From: Acidobacteriota bacterium
GTDB taxonomy: Bacteria; Acidobacteriota; Terriglobia; Terriglobales; Acidobacteriaceae
Reading direction: 5' to 3'
Assembly (NCBI GenBank): GCA_021798235.1
Contig: JAJZMO010000293.1
Span: 1-6,173 of the forward strand
DNA length: 6,173 nt
Shown: one piece after another, positions 1 to 5,754 of the stretch
How the letters are laid out: each line of letters begins with the position of its first letter
Numbering within the stretch: position 1 is the first letter of the stretch
Translations under genes and position numbers: made by a program
Notes under the pieces: model-generated
The model's input: only the letters and a program-made list of their open reading frames with translations
The model's database searches: none
What the model was told of the DNA's origin: nothing

Positions 1-2
1 TG

Positions 3-161
3 AACCTCGTCCACAATTCCTGGCTTCATCTCTTCCAAATCGAGCCGGGAAAGGAGACAATATCACGCTATAAAAAGGGCGGATGGGAGATCGTCGCCAC
101 AAGTATGGTCAAAGCATGTGAAGACTTTGAGCCAAGCGCAGAAGCTTTGCACCTGCAATAA
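3..161 (+). CDS. C-terminal end of an unrecognised protein (5' partial)
   Basis: An open frame runs in from the left edge and stops at TAA 159-161, giving 52 visible residues that start NLVHNSW and end EALHLQ. The composition is that of an ordinary soluble protein: mixed charged residues, several aromatics (HNSWLHLF, GGWEIV), and no membrane segment or low-complexity run. That is why I take it as the tail of a real gene and not a chance frame. I do not recognise the family, and no catalytic or metal motif is visible. The next ORF starts 51 bases further on in the same direction. The start and most of the gene lie outside the window. Confidence 0.5.
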   Translation, partial: NLVHNSWLHLFQIEPGKETISRYKKGGWEIVATSMVKACEDFEPSAEALHLQ

Positions 162-212
162 ACCTAGCGTGGCACATGGTCCCCGAGCAACAATGCGCTA
201 AAGTAGACAGTC

Positions 213-476
213 ATGATTCATGCAGCCGTAGCCGAAAGTGCGGGCGTTGTCCTGGGCGATCTGGACAGCTTACTCAACGGACGTGCCTATGCCAGCATTG
301 CGGACAAGCTAGGGATTCCGATGGGGTATATCGAGTCCTACATCAACTCTGGATCGGCTGCTGCCGTACTGGCGAAACGTCTTGGAGTGAACATGAGTGC
401 GGCGGAAGACCTCGGCGCACGTCTCGGACGGGAAGGCCGAATCGGTTTAATTTTCGGTCTGCTGTTGGCAAGCTGA
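213..476 (+). CDS. Small hypothetical protein, 87 aa, weak HTH-like segment
   Basis: An 87-residue ORF that I do not recognise. An in-frame TAG at 204-206 lies just upstream, so ATG 213 is the earliest ATG possible. The sequence looks protein-like, with regular helix-forming stretches. Residues about 28-47 (SIADKLGIPMGYIESYINSG) have the rhythm of a helix-turn-helix, and a similar phrase (VLAKRLGVNMSAAEDLG) follows at about 52-68. The C-terminus is short and hydrophobic (GLIFGLLLAS). This might mean a small DNA-binding or adaptor protein, but the HTH reading is only pattern resemblance. There is no good Shine-Dalgarno sequence before the ATG (AGACAGTC), which lowers confidence or implies coupling to the gene upstream. 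It ends 62 bases before the next gene, in the same direction, so an operon is possible. Confidence 0.5.
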   Translation: MIHAAVAESAGVVLGDLDSLLNGRAYASIADKLGIPMGYIESYINSGSAAAVLAKRLGVNMSAAEDLGARLGREGRIGLIFGLLLAS

Positions 477-523
477 GACAGATTCATTATCCGAACTATC
501 GTTTGCTATCGACTGGAATCTGC

Positions 524-529
524 AAGGAG
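524..529 (+). promoter_or_regulatory. Ribosome binding site AAGGAG
   Basis: AAGGAG lies 9 bases before ATG 539. It fixes the start of the hypothetical gene there and not at the far upstream ATG 176, whose extra 121 codons run through the neighbouring 87-aa ORF in another frame. Confidence 0.7.
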
Positions 530-538
530 AAGAGTGCT

Positions 539-988
539 ATGTCACTCGGTCCCATTCTCATTTTCGATAAGTCCACGCTGCAAAGTCTCAATGTTGACGA
601 GGCGGTATGGCTGGACAATTTTTTCATGACGAACATTACGCCCTTGTTCTTCATCGAGACCCTTGCCGACCTGGAGAAAGAGGTAAGAAAAGGGAAAACA
701 CCGGAACAAGTTGTGGGCGAGATCGCGTACAAAATACCCGATATGTCGCCTCGCTCCAACGTGCATCACATGGCGCTCGCGGGGGGTGAGCTTCTAGGCA
801 AGGGCAAGATCGAAATGCGCGGGTTCCCTATATTGGGCCAGTCTGCTACGCAGAATGACTCTTTCTTGTTTTCCAATTGTCCCGCAGGCTTGCAGCGGAG
901 CACCCAGCGCCGGGTGGCACGCGCTATCATGCAGGTATATGCCACCGACAGCCACCGTCCTCGCCGCCGACGCCAACGAACGAGCTAA
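539..988 (+). CDS. Hypothetical protein, apparently truncated at the C-terminus
   Basis: The frame encodes 149 residues from ATG 539, which has a good AAGGAG site. Residues 1 to about 100 (MSLGPILIFDKSTLQSLNVD through GKIEMRGFPILG) read as a genuine protein. From memory they resemble the N-terminus of a widespread uncharacterised family whose members run to about 300 residues. No function is known to me. After about residue 100 (near base 838) the sequence becomes Arg/Gln/Ser-rich and ends RPRRRRQRTS. That stretch is an out-of-frame reading of the start of the downstream phosphatase gene, so it is not native to the family. The simplest view is a gene cut off by a deletion or insertion, leaving a remnant with a foreign tail. 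The alternative is a short family member that overlaps kdsC by 50 bases. It is probably non-functional. Confidence 0.5.
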   Translation: MSLGPILIFDKSTLQSLNVDEAVWLDNFFMTNITPLFFIETLADLEKEVRKGKTPEQVVGEIAYKIPDMSPRSNVHHMALAGGELLGKGKIEMRGFPILGQSATQNDSFLFSNCPAGLQRSTQRRVARAIMQVYATDSHRPRRRRQRTS

Positions 989-1616
989 GAAAATCAAGAT
1001 CATTCTCTTCGACGTGGATGGAGTGCTCACCGATGGCGGCATCTGGCTGTTTCCAGCACCTGCGGCCAGCACCCCTGCCACGCAGCAACAGCTCGGCGCG
1101 CAGGCAGACAAGGGCGGCTACGGCATCCACTCCATCAACATGGTGGAGGCCAAAGGATTCAATGCGCACGATGGCACGTCCATTTCGCTGGCGCGGCTGG
1201 GCGGGCTGAAGTGCGGCATCATCACCAAGCGCATCTCGGAGACGGTGGCCCTGCGCGCGCGCGATCTGCGCATGGATTACGTTTACATGGGCCAGTCGCA
1301 CAAGATGCAGGCCGTGCGCGAGATTCTGGAGCAGGAAAAAATCTCTCTCGACCAAATCGCCTATGTGGGCGATGACATCATCGACCTGCCGGTGATGCGC
1401 GTCTGCGGATTGGCCATCGCCGTGGCCAACGCGCGTGCCGAGGTCAAGACCGCCGCGCACTGCGTCACACTGAACAGCGGTGGACAGGGCGCGGGACGCG
1501 ATGCAGTCGAGTTCATCCTGCAGGCGCAAGGCTCTTTGTCTCGCACGATTGAACAATACATTGACGAACGGAGCCCGATTCCCGCCTCGATGGATATTGG
1601 CCAAGGCGGCATGTAG
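939..1616 (+). CDS. kdsC: KDO 8-phosphate phosphatase (KdsC-type HAD hydrolase)
   Basis: This 225-residue HAD-superfamily phosphatase would hydrolyse 3-deoxy-D-manno-octulosonate 8-phosphate to KDO in the cytoplasm, a step in making the lipid A-KDO core of lipopolysaccharide. All four HAD motifs are visible: motif I DVDGVLTDG at residues 25-33 (nucleophile D25, acid/base D27), motif II Thr96 in GIITKR, motif III Lys122 in SHKMQA, and motif IV VGDDIIDLP with D145/D146. The KdsC signature KGFNAHDG (KAFNVRDG-like) is at about 72-79. Length exceeds the usual 170-190 residues because of an Ala/Pro/Gln-rich insertion at about 39-60 and an N-terminal extension of about 18 residues. ATG 939 was chosen as the shortest start that keeps the natural-looking leader. 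It has only a weak AGG nearby, and ATG 855 in the same frame is possible. The gene lies upstream of tRNA-Ser. No other KDO genes are present, so the exact substrate rests on family resemblance. Confidence 0.85.
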   Translation: MPPTATVLAADANERAKKIKIILFDVDGVLTDGGIWLFPAPAASTPATQQQLGAQADKGGYGIHSINMVEAKGFNAHDGTSISLARLGGLKCGIITKRISETVALRARDLRMDYVYMGQSHKMQAVREILEQEKISLDQIAYVGDDIIDLPVMRVCGLAIAVANARAEVKTAAHCVTLNSGGQGAGRDAVEFILQAQGSLSRTIEQYIDERSPIPASMDIGQGGM

Positions 1617-1663
1617 ATTGTGCCGCTACGATGTGGCGCAGAGCCTGCACGCTCCGCATCGTT

Positions 1664-1669
1664 TATAAT
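1664..1669 (+). promoter_or_regulatory. -10 box TATAAT of the tRNA-Ser promoter
   Basis: A perfect sigma-70-type TATAAT ends 12 bases before the first base of the tRNA, placing transcription start about 6 bases ahead of the mature 5' end. No convincing -35 hexamer is present at 16-18 bases spacing. The position fits a dedicated tRNA promoter independent of kdsC. Confidence 0.6.
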
Positions 1670-1681
1670 TCGTGAAGATAC

Positions 1682-1774
1682 GGAGAGATGGCCGAGTGGC
1701 TGAAGGCGGCGGTTTGCTAAACCGTTGTAGGGTCAAAAGCTCTACCGGGGGTTCGAATCCCCCTCTCTCCGCCA
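1682..1774 (+). tRNA. tRNA-Ser (anticodon GCU)
   Basis: A complete class II tRNA. The acceptor stem GGAGAGA (1682-1688) pairs with TCTCTCC (1764-1770). The discriminator base G1771 is followed by an encoded CCA (1772-1774). The anticodon stem GCGGT/ACCGT closes the seven-base loop TTGCTAA, with anticodon GCT at 1716-1718, which reads AGC and AGU serine codons. The long variable arm (GTAG...CTAC) is typical of tRNA-Ser. The T arm is GGGGG-TTCGAAT-CCCCC. The D-arm region carries the usual GCCGAGTGGCTGAAGGC seen in bacterial serine tRNAs. The gene stands between kdsC and the sigma factor with its own -10 box. I see no repeat of its 3' end elsewhere in the window, so there is no sign of use as an integration site here. 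Confidence 0.97.
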
Positions 1775-1832
1775 GTATTTCCGCCCCACGCGCGTCAGCA
1801 ATGCAAAGCTCGACATCAAAGTGTGACCCTCG

Positions 1833-2696
1833 ATGCGACCGGAACTGATCGAAGCCAGCGGCCTGTTGCGTTCCCCGGATCCCAAGGCAGTGGATCGCGC
1901 TCTGGCCCTGCTGCAAAAGACCGTCTTCTCCTTCAGCATGAAAGTCTGCGGCCACCGCGAGGATGCCGAAGACACCATGCAGGATGTTCTCTTCAAATCC
2001 CTGCCGTACCTACATAAAATTGAAAATCCGCAGGCCCTGGCCGTCTGGCTGTATAAGGTGACACGCAACCGCTGTTGGATGAGCCGCCGCAAAAGCCGCT
2101 TCGCACCAGAGCACACCCTCTCCCTCGATGAGCTGATGCCAGAGCCAGCGGAGTTGGAGGCATTGCTGCACTCGGCGGCACACTCACCGGAGGCACAGGC
2201 AATCTCCAAACAAAATACGGAGCAACTGCTCCACGCAGTGCAACGCATCCCCGCCAAGTACCGGCTCATTTTGGTGCTGCACGACATGGAAGAGCTGAAC
2301 GCATCGGAAGTGGCCAAGATCACCGGACTACAAGAGGGCACGGTGCGCGTGCGCCTGCATCGCGCACGGCTCTTCGTGCGCCGGGAACTGGCCGCTCTGG
2401 CATCGGACAAGGAGACCTCCGCAGCCAAGTCCTCCTCGCGCGTTCGTGTCCGCCGCTCGGTGGATTGCAAGCGCATCTTTGCAGGATTGTCCGATTACAT
2501 GGAGGGCACGCTCGACGACGCCACCTGTGCTCGCTTCCGCAGTCACATTCAAGGTTGCGCATCTTGCGTCGCGTTTTTGGAGGATTTATCCCGCGCCGTC
2601 GAGCGATGCCGCACCCAGGAAGTGGATTGCGAATCCACCACTGCACACGCACTGCGCAAGCTGCTCTTGCAGGAGTATCAGCGCCTAACGGCCTGA
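1833..2696 (+). CDS. ECF-type sigma-70 factor fused to a zinc-finger (zf-HC2-like) domain
   Basis: This 287-residue RNA polymerase sigma factor of the extracytoplasmic-function type would direct RNA polymerase to a set of stress or envelope promoters. Sigma region 2 spans about residues 26-90, with the core-binding and -10 recognition segment GHREDAEDTMQDVLFKSL (40-57) and WLYKVTRNRCW (72-82). Region 4 spans about 130-187, with the DNA-binding helix-turn-helix in ASEVAKITGLQEGTVRVRLH (157-176). After a Ser/Arg-rich linker (about 192-209) comes a domain of the anti-sigma zinc-finger type: C212, the phrase LSDYMEGTLDD, and then H238-x3-C242-x2-C245. ECF factors are usually about 180-200 residues and their zinc-binding anti-sigma is a separate protein, so this one may carry its own inhibitor or redox sensor in cis. 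An in-frame TGA at 1824-1826 makes ATG 1833 the first ATG. The Shine-Dalgarno is weak. lipA follows 74 bases downstream. Confidence 0.88.
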   Translation: MRPELIEASGLLRSPDPKAVDRALALLQKTVFSFSMKVCGHREDAEDTMQDVLFKSLPYLHKIENPQALAVWLYKVTRNRCWMSRRKSRFAPEHTLSLDELMPEPAELEALLHSAAHSPEAQAISKQNTEQLLHAVQRIPAKYRLILVLHDMEELNASEVAKITGLQEGTVRVRLHRARLFVRRELAALASDKETSAAKSSSRVRVRRSVDCKRIFAGLSDYMEGTLDDATCARFRSHIQGCASCVAFLEDLSRAVERCRTQEVDCESTTAHALRKLLLQEYQRLTA

Positions 2697-2759
2697 TGGA
2701 TTTCTTGCGCTGCGTGGCTGCGGATTCCACGCCGCAGCGCGCACCGTGTCCGTTACAAT

Positions 2760-2763
2760 GGAG
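2760..2763 (+). promoter_or_regulatory. Ribosome binding site GGAG of lipA
   Basis: GGAG (within GGAGAG 2760-2765) ends 7 bases before ATG 2771 and supports that start over the in-frame ATG at 2696, which has no such site. The TACAAT at 2754-2759 resembles a -10 box but lacks a -35 partner and would put the transcript start at about the start codon, so I do not call it a promoter. Confidence 0.6.
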
Positions 2764-2770
2764 AGTTGCC

Positions 2771-3691
2771 ATGGCCACGACTGCGGACCTGATCCAGATT
2801 GACCTTACCCCCAAGCGCCCTGCTCCCAAACCGGAGTGGCTGAAGGCCCGCGCGCCGATGGGTGAGACCTACCACAATCTGAAAAAGCTGGCCCGCGATC
2901 TGCGCCTGCACACTGTTTGCGAGAGCGCGCACTGCCCCAACATTGGCGAGTGCTGGAACCACAAGACTGCAACCTTCATGATGCTGGGAAATCTTTGCAC
3001 GCGCCGCTGCGGTTTTTGCGCCGTGCCCAAGGGACGACCGGAGCCGATCGACATGGACGAGCCACGCCGCGTGGCAGAGGCCATTGCCGCGCTCGGACTG
3101 CGCCATGCCGTCATCACCAGCGTCAATCGGGACGATGATCTGCTGGGCGGCGCGCGTGCCTTTGCGCTGGTCATTGAGGAGGTTCGACGCCAGGCTCCCG
3201 GCTGCCAGGTCGAGGTGCTCATCCCCGATTTTCAAGGCAATGAGGCGGCCATTCGCACTGTGGTCGAAGCGCGTCCAGAGGTTTTGAATCACAACACGGA
3301 GAGCGTGCCGCGCCTGTATCGCACCGTGCGCAGTGGCGCACGCTATGAGCGCACGCTGCGGCTGTTGGAGTACGCGAAGGAACTCGACCCCAAGCTGGTC
3401 ACCAAATCGGGCGTGATGGTGGGCCTGGGAGAAGAGATGCAGGAATTGCTCGACGTCTACCGCGATCTGGCGCGCGTTGGTACGGACATTCTCACCATCG
3501 GCCAATATCTGCGCCCCTCGCGCGATCATCTGCCCATGACGCGCTTGTATACACCGGCGGAGTTTGCTTGGATGAAGACCGAGGCGCTGCGCATGGGCTT
3601 CCGGCACGTGGAGAGCGGACCACTGGTGCGCTCCTCCTATCACGCGCATGAACAGGCGGCCTCAACCGGCCTGCGTGAATCCCTTACCTAG
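2771..3691 (+). CDS. lipA: Lipoyl synthase
   Basis: This 306-residue radical-SAM enzyme inserts two sulfur atoms at C6 and C8 of octanoyl groups on the E2 and GcvH lipoyl domains in the cytoplasm. It makes the lipoyl cofactor of pyruvate and 2-oxoglutarate dehydrogenases and of the glycine cleavage system. Both iron-sulfur sites are present. The auxiliary, sulfur-donating cluster is C50-x4-C55-x5-C61 (CESAHCPNIGEC). The radical SAM cluster is C76-x3-C80-x2-C83 (CTRRCGFC). The C-terminal RSSY at 287-290 carries the serine that ligates the auxiliary cluster. Other family blocks are visible: ITSVNRDD, HNTESVPRLY, KSGVMVGLGE and QYLRPS. Length is normal. ATG 2771 was chosen because of the GGAG site and because MATTADLIQIDL is a natural lipA N-terminus. 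An in-frame ATG at 2696 overlaps the sigma-factor stop (TGATG) and would add 25 residues. lipB is not in the window. Confidence 0.97.
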   Translation: MATTADLIQIDLTPKRPAPKPEWLKARAPMGETYHNLKKLARDLRLHTVCESAHCPNIGECWNHKTATFMMLGNLCTRRCGFCAVPKGRPEPIDMDEPRRVAEAIAALGLRHAVITSVNRDDDLLGGARAFALVIEEVRRQAPGCQVEVLIPDFQGNEAAIRTVVEARPEVLNHNTESVPRLYRTVRSGARYERTLRLLEYAKELDPKLVTKSGVMVGLGEEMQELLDVYRDLARVGTDILTIGQYLRPSRDHLPMTRLYTPAEFAWMKTEALRMGFRHVESGPLVRSSYHAHEQAASTGLRESLT

Positions 3692-3874
3692 TGCGCTTTA
3701 TTTTGCGATCTGAAAAAATCTTGGCTCCCCATTCAAACTGAAAAGCGTCTGGAATGAAGAGAAGTCAGAACCAGAACTCTTTTCCCGTCGCAAACACCCG
3801 GACGGAGAATGCGCTGGCGATTCTGGTTCCCATACGCACAGGCAAGCAACAGGGAAGCACCTTGGCTCGCTCGG

Positions 3875-5656
3875 TTATTGAATGATCACCGGCACGTTGA
3901 TGGTGGAAGTATTTCCGCTCACGGATGTTGCCGTTATCTGCACCGAATGCCGCCCTCTTGCTGCCTGCATCCATCCTCCCGCCGCACGTTCTTCGCTCAA
4001 GAAAAGCAGATTCAAGGTTTGGCTATCTCCATGAGTAAAGTCTGCAACTGGATTCTGGAAAATACATTGCGCATGGACAGGGGCACCGGAGCAATGCACA
4101 TAGACTCTGCCCGCTCCGACTAAGGAATGCAATCGCACAGGAATCGAAGCGCTGTCTCCGCTTTGGACGGTAATCTCACTGGCTGATATGGATGGAGCCG
4201 CAATCGGAATCGGATGATAGACGCGCACGTAGTCTACGATCATCTTTGCCGGATTTGGCGTTGCTGCTGTGGGAGGTCCGGGCCAATCTCCACCAACTGC
4301 AAGATTGAGAACCACCGCGAATGGATGGTCAAATACCCACTTGCCCCCGGCGGGAACTTCGCTGGCTGTCCGTACAAAATACACGTTGGACGGATCATCC
4401 ACATAAAACTGCACCATTCCAGGCGACCATATCAATCCATAGGTATGGAATCCATCATCGACTCTGCCATTTTGAAATTGATAGTTTTGCCATATGCCAT
4501 TCGCACCGCTGTAGCCCGGGCCGTGAAGGGTGGAACGAATCATGGAAGGTCCCAGCATGTTGGGCAGCTTCCCGGAGGAAACATTTTCCGCGATGCTGAT
4601 CGATCCGCATTCCGGCCAGGGAACAACACTCCAATTCTCTCCCAGCATCCAAAACGTCGGCCACAATCCGGCACCGGTGGGGAATTGAATTCTGGCTTCT
4701 ATCCGGCCATACGCCCAGGATTTTTTATGGAGAGTGTTGATCCGCGCCGAGGTCCACGGAGCACTCCCCATCTTGCTGGCTTCTAAAACTAAATGTCCAC
4801 GGCCATCCAAATACGCATTTGGGTGCTTGGCAGAGCATGGATACTGCTGCACTGCTGCAGTCGGATCGCAATATACGTTATCCTCTCCATTGCCCCATTT
4901 GTCCTTGCCTCCTGCATCGAAATTCCAGTTGGCTGCATTCGGCAAAGACCCTGCTTCTCCATTAAATTCGTCACTCCAAAGAGGATTGCCCCATATGTTT
5001 TTTAGTTCAATGCTGGATTGATTTTTTTTGTGATATTTTTGTCCAAAATAATATCCAAAAAGCAGCGCACACAATAATAAAAAGACCGCGCTCCATGGCT
5101 TCTGCCGCGTCCCCAGCAGATGCCGTTTTCCCGAAGAGACTCTTACCGTTTCCAGCGGTACAAAAAACAGATCTTTCTCGGAATCCCCGCTGCCCATCGT
5201 GCGACTGATCCCCACCGAGCCATGCTGCCCGCGCGAAGGCGTCTCCGGTTCTTCACTTCGCATCGCGGATAGCGCAGGCATTACTTCCAAATTGTTGGCT
5301 GCTGGATGGAGAAAATTGGGAATGTAGTGGCCTACGGGCAGGGTCAGGCGAAGGGGATTATCCTTCCCCTCCTCGCGGTAGTACTGTTCCAGTCGTTTGC
5401 GGAGTGTTCGCGCGGTAACACGCACGATCGGATCCGCCTGTGAATCAAAGTCCCCAGGCCGTCTCCCCAAGGCATGAATGGCTATGCTGGATTCCCGAAT
5501 TTCATCCGTCTTGCCATCAAAATAGCATTGGCAGATGTAGTTCAGCATGCGAACCAGGTTCGCTGAACGTGCAATCTCATTTGCCCGCAAAATGCGCGCA
5601 AGTTCCTGCCGCTCTTCTTCGTGAGAGCAAGTGCAGTCTGCATCCATCAACTTCAT
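3875..5656 (-). CDS. Membrane-anchored regulator-like protein with a catalytically altered GH16 domain
   Basis: 593 residues. (1) Residues about 13-115 form a domain I know from acidobacterial and rhizobial proteins annotated as CadC-like regulators or placed before TolB/TPR regions. Its hallmark phrases are LGRRPGDFD, DPIVRVTARTLRKRLEQYY and LPVGHYIPNF. DNA binding is inferred and not shown. (2) A linker follows, then one transmembrane helix at about 188-206 (SAVFLLLCALLFGYYFG). (3) A GH16 laminarinase-type fold spans about 224-482: LWSDEFNG, AYGRIEARIQFPTGAGLWPTFWML, HGPGYSG, NLAVGGDWPGPP and VDYVRVY. The catalytic strand reads G351-S-I-S-I-A-E357 in place of GEIDIME. Nucleophile Glu and helper Asp are Ser352 and Ser354, and only acid/base E357 remains. 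(4) An Ig-like domain covers about 488-593, with the C522/C531 pair. Cys pairs (C263/C274 as well) suit an oxidising compartment. Hydrolysis is unlikely, and sugar sensing is my inference. The alternative is an anchored structural lectin. The gene lies 98 bases downstream of the lectin gene and converges on lipA. Confidence 0.85.
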   Translation of the reverse strand: MKLMDADCTCSHEEERQELARILRANEIARSANLVRMLNYICQCYFDGKTDEIRESSIAIHALGRRPGDFDSQADPIVRVTARTLRKRLEQYYREEGKDNPLRLTLPVGHYIPNFLHPAANNLEVMPALSAMRSEEPETPSRGQHGSVGISRTMGSGDSEKDLFFVPLETVRVSSGKRHLLGTRQKPWSAVFLLLCALLFGYYFGQKYHKKNQSSIELKNIWGNPLWSDEFNGEAGSLPNAANWNFDAGGKDKWGNGEDNVYCDPTAAVQQYPCSAKHPNAYLDGRGHLVLEASKMGSAPWTSARINTLHKKSWAYGRIEARIQFPTGAGLWPTFWMLGENWSVVPWPECGSISIAENVSSGKLPNMLGPSMIRSTLHGPGYSGANGIWQNYQFQNGRVDDGFHTYGLIWSPGMVQFYVDDPSNVYFVRTASEVPAGGKWVFDHPFAVVLNLAVGGDWPGPPTAATPNPAKMIVDYVRVYHPIPIAAPSISASEITVQSGDSASIPVRLHSLVGAGRVYVHCSGAPVHAQCIFQNPVADFTHGDSQTLNLLFLSEERAAGGWMQAARGRHSVQITATSVSGNTSTINVPVIIQ

Positions 5657-5660
5657 AGTA

Positions 5661-5665
5661 CTCCC
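5661..5665 (-). promoter_or_regulatory. Ribosome binding site GGGAG of the GH16-domain protein
   Basis: On the minus strand GGGAG precedes the ATG at 5656-5654 with a short gap of 4 bases. A second in-frame ATG three codons on (residue 4) would have a gap of 13, so the first is preferred. The choice changes only three residues. Confidence 0.45.
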
Positions 5666-5710
5666 GCCACCCAGATCCAGCGGTTTCTAGATGAGCAAAT
5701 TTGCAATTTC

Positions 5711-5751
5711 TATAAAAATAGGGGCGTTGCCTTTTCAGGCAACGCCCCTAT
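5711..5751 (-). terminator. Strong intrinsic terminator after the lectin gene
   Basis: A perfect 14-bp inverted repeat (arms 5718-5731 and 5738-5751, core GGGGCGTTGCC/GGCAACGCCCC) encloses a 6-base loop. On the minus strand it is followed by five T (5718-5714) and more A/T. It begins 3 bases past the TAA of the lectin gene (5755-5757). The plus-strand side lacks a T run, so it acts for the minus strand only. It should separate the lectin transcript from the GH16-domain gene, which then needs its own promoter in the roughly 55 bases between the terminator and its start codon, or depends on readthrough. Confidence 0.93.
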
Positions 5752-5754
5752 CAA

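Noticed and set aside
176..538. ATG 176 as the start of the hypothetical gene, giving a 270-aa product
   Set aside because: The added residues are Cys/Arg-rich and are the 87-aa ORF read out of frame. ATG 539 has a good AAGGAG site.
927..1604. 225-aa minus-strand frame opposite kdsC
   Set aside because: It is a His/Arg/Ala-rich shadow of a high-GC coding region. The plus strand carries all HAD motifs.
1682..1774. tRNA-Ser as an integration (att) site for a mobile element
   Set aside because: No duplicated tRNA 3' end, integrase or other mobility gene is visible in the window.
1742..2476. Minus-strand frame of 244 aa whose N-terminal side lies in the sigma gene and whose end reads REGDSNPR
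   Set aside because: It is the antisense of the sigma gene and of tRNA-Ser. The EGDSNPR ending is a well-known false product of antisense serine tRNA.
2465..2770. Long N-terminal extension of lipA from ATG 2465
   Set aside because: It overlaps the zinc-finger part of the sigma gene out of frame, and lipoyl synthases start close to the MATTADLIQ position.
2753..3649. 298-aa minus-strand frame opposite lipA
   Set aside because: It is a shadow of lipA with no recognisable domain.
4214..4786. 190-aa plus-strand frame inside the GH16-domain gene
   Set aside because: It is antisense to conserved GH16 sequence, and its composition is unlike a protein.
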